Assembly (NCBI GenBank): GCA_021835845.1
Contig: JAKBJU010000020.1
Location: forward strand, 1-36,720
Direction of reading: 5' to 3'
Source: Pseudomonadota bacterium
Lineage (GTDB): Bacteria; Pseudomonadota; Gammaproteobacteria; Burkholderiales; JABEVD01
DNA length: 36,720 nucleotides
Shown here piece after piece: positions 34,727 through 36,720 of the stretch; position 1 is the first letter of the stretch, and the number at the start of each line of letters is the position of its first letter. The notes beneath the pieces are model-generated. The model saw only the letters and a program-made list of their open reading frames with translations, did no database searches and was not told the origin of the DNA. Position numbers and translations under genes: made by a program.

Positions 34727-34989
34727 GCGGGGAGTCCCTGATCGAATACCCCTGCGCCTTTCCGATCAAGATCATGGGAAGGAGCGAAAACGCGGGATTC
34801 GCCGACGCGGTTCTGGGCGTGGTGCTCGCGCACGATCCAAGTTTCGAGGCGTCCGGCATGGAAATGCGCGCCAGCCGCGAGGGAAAATACATCAGCCTCA
34901 CCTGCACCGTGAACGCGACCTCGCGCGAGCAGCTCGATTCCCTCTACCGGGAATTGTGCGGCCATCCCCTGGTCGTCATGGTGCTTTGA
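34723..34989 (+). CDS. ybeD: YbeD/DUF493 family protein
   Basis: This is an 88-residue DUF493 protein of ferredoxin-like ACT-type fold. The block LIEYPCAFPIKIMGR near the N-terminus, SREGKYISLTCTVNATSREQLD and the C-terminal VVMVL are typical. Function is unproven; the gene is almost always next to lipB. ATG 34723 has GAGGAGGG directly upstream and overlaps the dat stop. Its own stop overlaps the lipB ATG by one base (TGATG). Confidence 0.93.
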   Translation: MSGESLIEYPCAFPIKIMGRSENAGFADAVLGVVLAHDPSFEASGMEMRASREGKYISLTCTVNATSREQLDSLYRELCGHPLVVMVL

Positions 34990-35591
34990 TGGAAATCCTC
35001 GTGAGGCGGCTCGGCCTCGCCGAATACCTGCCGACTTTCCAGGCGATGCAGGATTTCACCTCGCGAAGGGATCCGCAAACCCCCGACGAAATCTGGATGC
35101 TGCAGCATCCGCCGATCTATACTTACGGGCTCGCGGGAAGGCCGGAGCACCTTCCGCTTAAGCCCGCGATTCCGGTCCTGAAGGTGGACAGGGGGGGGCA
35201 GGTCACCTACCATGGCCCGGGACAGCTCGTCCTTTATCTCCTGCTCGACCTGAAGCGCAGGAATACGGGCGTGCGGGCGCTCGTGACGAAAATGGAGCAG
35301 GCAGTGATCAGGCTGCTGGAAAACCACGGCGTGCAGGCAGAATCGAGGAGGGATGCGCCCGGAGTCTACGCGGGAAGCGCGAAAATCGCATCCCTGGGCC
35401 TCAGGGTGAAGCGGGGCTGCTGCTACCACGGCTTGTCCCTCAATGTGGACATGGACCTCTCCCCCTTTTCCATGATCGATCCCTGCGGCTACAGGGGACT
35501 GGAAGTGACCAGGACGAAGGACCTCGGAATCGGCGAATCGGCGGATCGGCTCGGGGACGAGCTGGTCGCTATACTGAAGGAAATGCTATGA
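34989..35591 (+). CDS. lipB: Octanoyl-ACP:protein N-octanoyltransferase
   Basis: This is a 200-residue enzyme that moves octanoate from acyl carrier protein onto lipoyl domains. The family block [20 protein letters not shown] (69-88) is complete. Catalytic Lys132 (SAKIASLG) and Cys166 (DPCGYRGL) are in place. The ATG overlaps ybeD by one base, and the stop overlaps lipA by 4 bases (ATGA), so the lipoate genes are translated as a unit. Confidence 0.96.
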   Translation: MEILVRRLGLAEYLPTFQAMQDFTSRRDPQTPDEIWMLQHPPIYTYGLAGRPEHLPLKPAIPVLKVDRGGQVTYHGPGQLVLYLLLDLKRRNTGVRALVTKMEQAVIRLLENHGVQAESRRDAPGVYAGSAKIASLGLRVKRGCCYHGLSLNVDMDLSPFSMIDPCGYRGLEVTRTKDLGIGESADRLGDELVAILKEML

Positions 35592-36511
35592 CGGAAAGAC
35601 AGAAGGGGGAGGCCAAGACTGCCAGGATCCCGATCAAGATCGTGCCGCAGCCGGTTGCGAGAAAGCCGGAATGGATCAGGGTGAAGTCCGGAAGCTCAGG
35701 AAACTACCACGAGATCAAGAAGCTGCTCAGGGAGCGCAATCTCCACACGGTATGCGAGGAAGCCTCCTGCCCCAACATAGGCGAATGCTTCGGCAAGGGA
35801 ACGGCGACCTTCATGATCCTCGGGGATCTGTGCACCAGGCGCTGCCCCTTCTGCGACGTCGCCCACGGCAAGCCGCTGCCCCCCGATCCTCATGAGCCCC
35901 TGCATCTTGCCGAATCGATTGCCGCATTGAAGCTGAAGTACGTGGTGATCACGAGCGTCGACCGGGATGACCTGAGGGACGGGGGAGCGCGGCATTTCGT
36001 CGACTGCATCGATGCCGTCAGGGAGCATTCGCCCGAGACGAAAATCGAGGTTCTGGTTCCCGACTTCAGGGGAAGGCTGGATATCGCCCTCGAAATCTTC
36101 GGCGAAGGGCTTCCCGACGTGATGAACCACAATCTGGAAACGGTGCCGCGGCTCTACAGGGCGGCGCGGCCGGGGGCCGACTACCTGCATTCGCTCGCGC
36201 TCCTTTCCGAATTCAAGAAAAGGCATCCCGGCATCCCCACGAAGTCGGGCATCATGCTGGGGCTGGGCGAGGAGGACGGCGAGGTTCTGGAAGTGATGGC
36301 GGACATGAGGAAGCACGGCGTGCAAATGCTCACCCTCGGCCAGTATCTCCAGCCCTCGAAGGGCCATCTTCCCGTTTCGCGCTTCGTCCATCCGGACCGG
36401 TTTCTCGAATTCGAGAAGGCCGCCATGGAAATGGGATTCTCGCACGCGGCCTGCGGCCCCATGGTGCGCTCTTCCTACCATGCGGACCTCCAGGCGCACG
36501 GCTTGGTGTGA
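35588..36511 (+). CDS. lipA: Lipoyl synthase
   Basis: This is a 307-residue radical-SAM enzyme inserting two sulfurs into octanoyl lipoyl domains. The auxiliary cluster is Cys56, Cys61 and Cys67 ([12 protein letters not shown]), and the radical-SAM cluster Cys82-x3-Cys86-x2-Cys89. The C-terminal RSSYHAD supplies the Ser ligand. By my count 11 of its 22 Arg codons are AGG. It ends the plus-strand series; an IS30-family element begins about 15-20 bases after the stop. Confidence 0.97.
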   Translation: MTERQKGEAKTARIPIKIVPQPVARKPEWIRVKSGSSGNYHEIKKLLRERNLHTVCEEASCPNIGECFGKGTATFMILGDLCTRRCPFCDVAHGKPLPPDPHEPLHLAESIAALKLKYVVITSVDRDDLRDGGARHFVDCIDAVREHSPETKIEVLVPDFRGRLDIALEIFGEGLPDVMNHNLETVPRLYRAARPGADYLHSLALLSEFKKRHPGIPTKSGIMLGLGEEDGEVLEVMADMRKHGVQMLTLGQYLQPSKGHLPVSRFVHPDRFLEFEKAAMEMGFSHAACGPMVRSSYHADLQAHGLV

Positions 36512-36527
36512 AGTGACACAAGATAAT

Positions 36528-36720
36528 GAGACTTTCTAATAGTTGACGAGACAGTTATACGCGTTTTATGTATTTCAATGCAATTTTTTGGCACCGCGGA
36601 TTCAATTTTGAAGTGCAACGCCTGATTGGTTGAAGAATACCTGACTTGGGGTCAGGAATCCAAGTCGTTTTCTGGGGCGATTGTTCAATTTGACCATGGC
36701 CGCTTCAATCTCCTGGTGAG
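36528..36720 (-). mobile_element. IS30-family insertion sequence, partial (cut by window edge)
   Basis: From about 36528 the base composition becomes AT-rich. The segment around 36535-36560 contains AGTTGACGAGACAGTTAT, which resembles from memory the terminal repeats of IS30-type elements. A minus-strand transposase C-terminus ends at 36602, so this is the 3' end of the element. The exact outer border is uncertain by about 10 bases, and the other end lies beyond the window. Confidence 0.6.
36602..36720 (-). CDS. IS30-family transposase, C-terminal fragment
   Basis: The minus strand is open from the window edge to TGA at 36604-36602, giving 38 complete residues. The sequence LNNRPRKRLGFLTPSQVFF followed by a short tail ending GVALQN is the classic C-terminus of IS30-type DDE transposases. 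The rest of the gene lies beyond the window, so nothing can be said about its integrity. Confidence 0.85.
   Translation of the reverse strand, partial: HQEIEAAMVKLNNRPRKRLGFLTPSQVFFNQSGVALQN

Noticed and set aside
1-36720. CRISPR arrays, tRNA or rRNA genes, riboswitches
   Set aside because: No regularly spaced direct repeats, cloverleaf-like segments or conserved rRNA stretches were recognised; intergenic gaps are almost all too short to hold them.

Overview
This window is a dense, roughly 60% GC stretch of bacterial chromosome. It most likely comes from a betaproteobacterium (Burkholderiales/Nitrosomonadales type). The evidence is gene order and enzyme choice: rsmI facing yraN-gmhA/diaA-dolP-hldE(C); corC-lnt-glyQ-glyS-gmhB-plsC-ygjP; lptM-lysA; miaB-phoH-ybeY; a dacC-type gene followed by dat-ybeD-lipB-lipA; and ubiquinone synthesis with a Coq7-type hydroxylase. 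Arginine is very often encoded by AGG (11 of 22 Arg codons in lipA by hand count). No rRNA, tRNA or CRISPR array was seen. I count 46 protein-coding genes, one of which (a transposase) is cut by the window edge.

Layout. 2-109 (-) is a tiny unrecognised membrane-protein ORF with its own promoter. 279-1667 (+) is an unrecognised polytopic membrane protein. 1671-8845 (-) is a string of phoB-phoR, dsbB-trpC and potABCD (polyamine ABC importer). 8968-12153 (+) is DUF971-ubiE-ubiJ-ubiB. rsmI (-) lies between ubiB and the 13041-17481 (+) block: yraN, gmhA/diaA, dolP, hldE C-domain, VanZ, 2Fe-2S ferredoxin, alpha/beta hydrolase, hemJ. 17488-19295 (-) is glcF-coq7. 19435-28051 (+) is corC, lnt, glyQS, gmhB, plsC, ygjP, lptM, lysA. 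A three-domain HDOD/receiver-like/GGDEF protein (-) occupies 28052-29920. 30034-36511 (+) is miaB, phoH, ybeY, a penicillin-binding-protein homologue, dat, ybeD, lipB, lipA. The right edge, from about 36.53 kb, is the end of an IS30-family insertion sequence.

The genes group by cell-envelope and cofactor themes: LPS heptose synthesis (gmhA, hldE-C, gmhB), lipoprotein and outer-membrane maintenance (lnt, dolP, lptM), phospholipid synthesis (plsC), ubiquinone (ubiE, ubiJ, ubiB, coq7), haem (hemJ), lipoate (ybeD, lipB, lipA), and translation/RNA (rsmI, miaB, ybeY, glyQS). Packing is extreme: most neighbours overlap by 1-8 bases, TTG starts recur inside upstream stop codons (TTGA), and four convergent pairs leave at most 6 bases between stop codons.

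The observations most worth a second look are a dacC-family protein in which both catalytic lysines are replaced (SxxK to SxxR, KTG to ETG); an AT-rich patch with foreign-looking codons inside glyS; a diguanylate cyclase whose receiver-like domain has Glu in place of the phospho-acceptor Asp; an orphan glcF translationally coupled to coq7; and the promoter-equipped 35-residue membrane ORF at the left edge.
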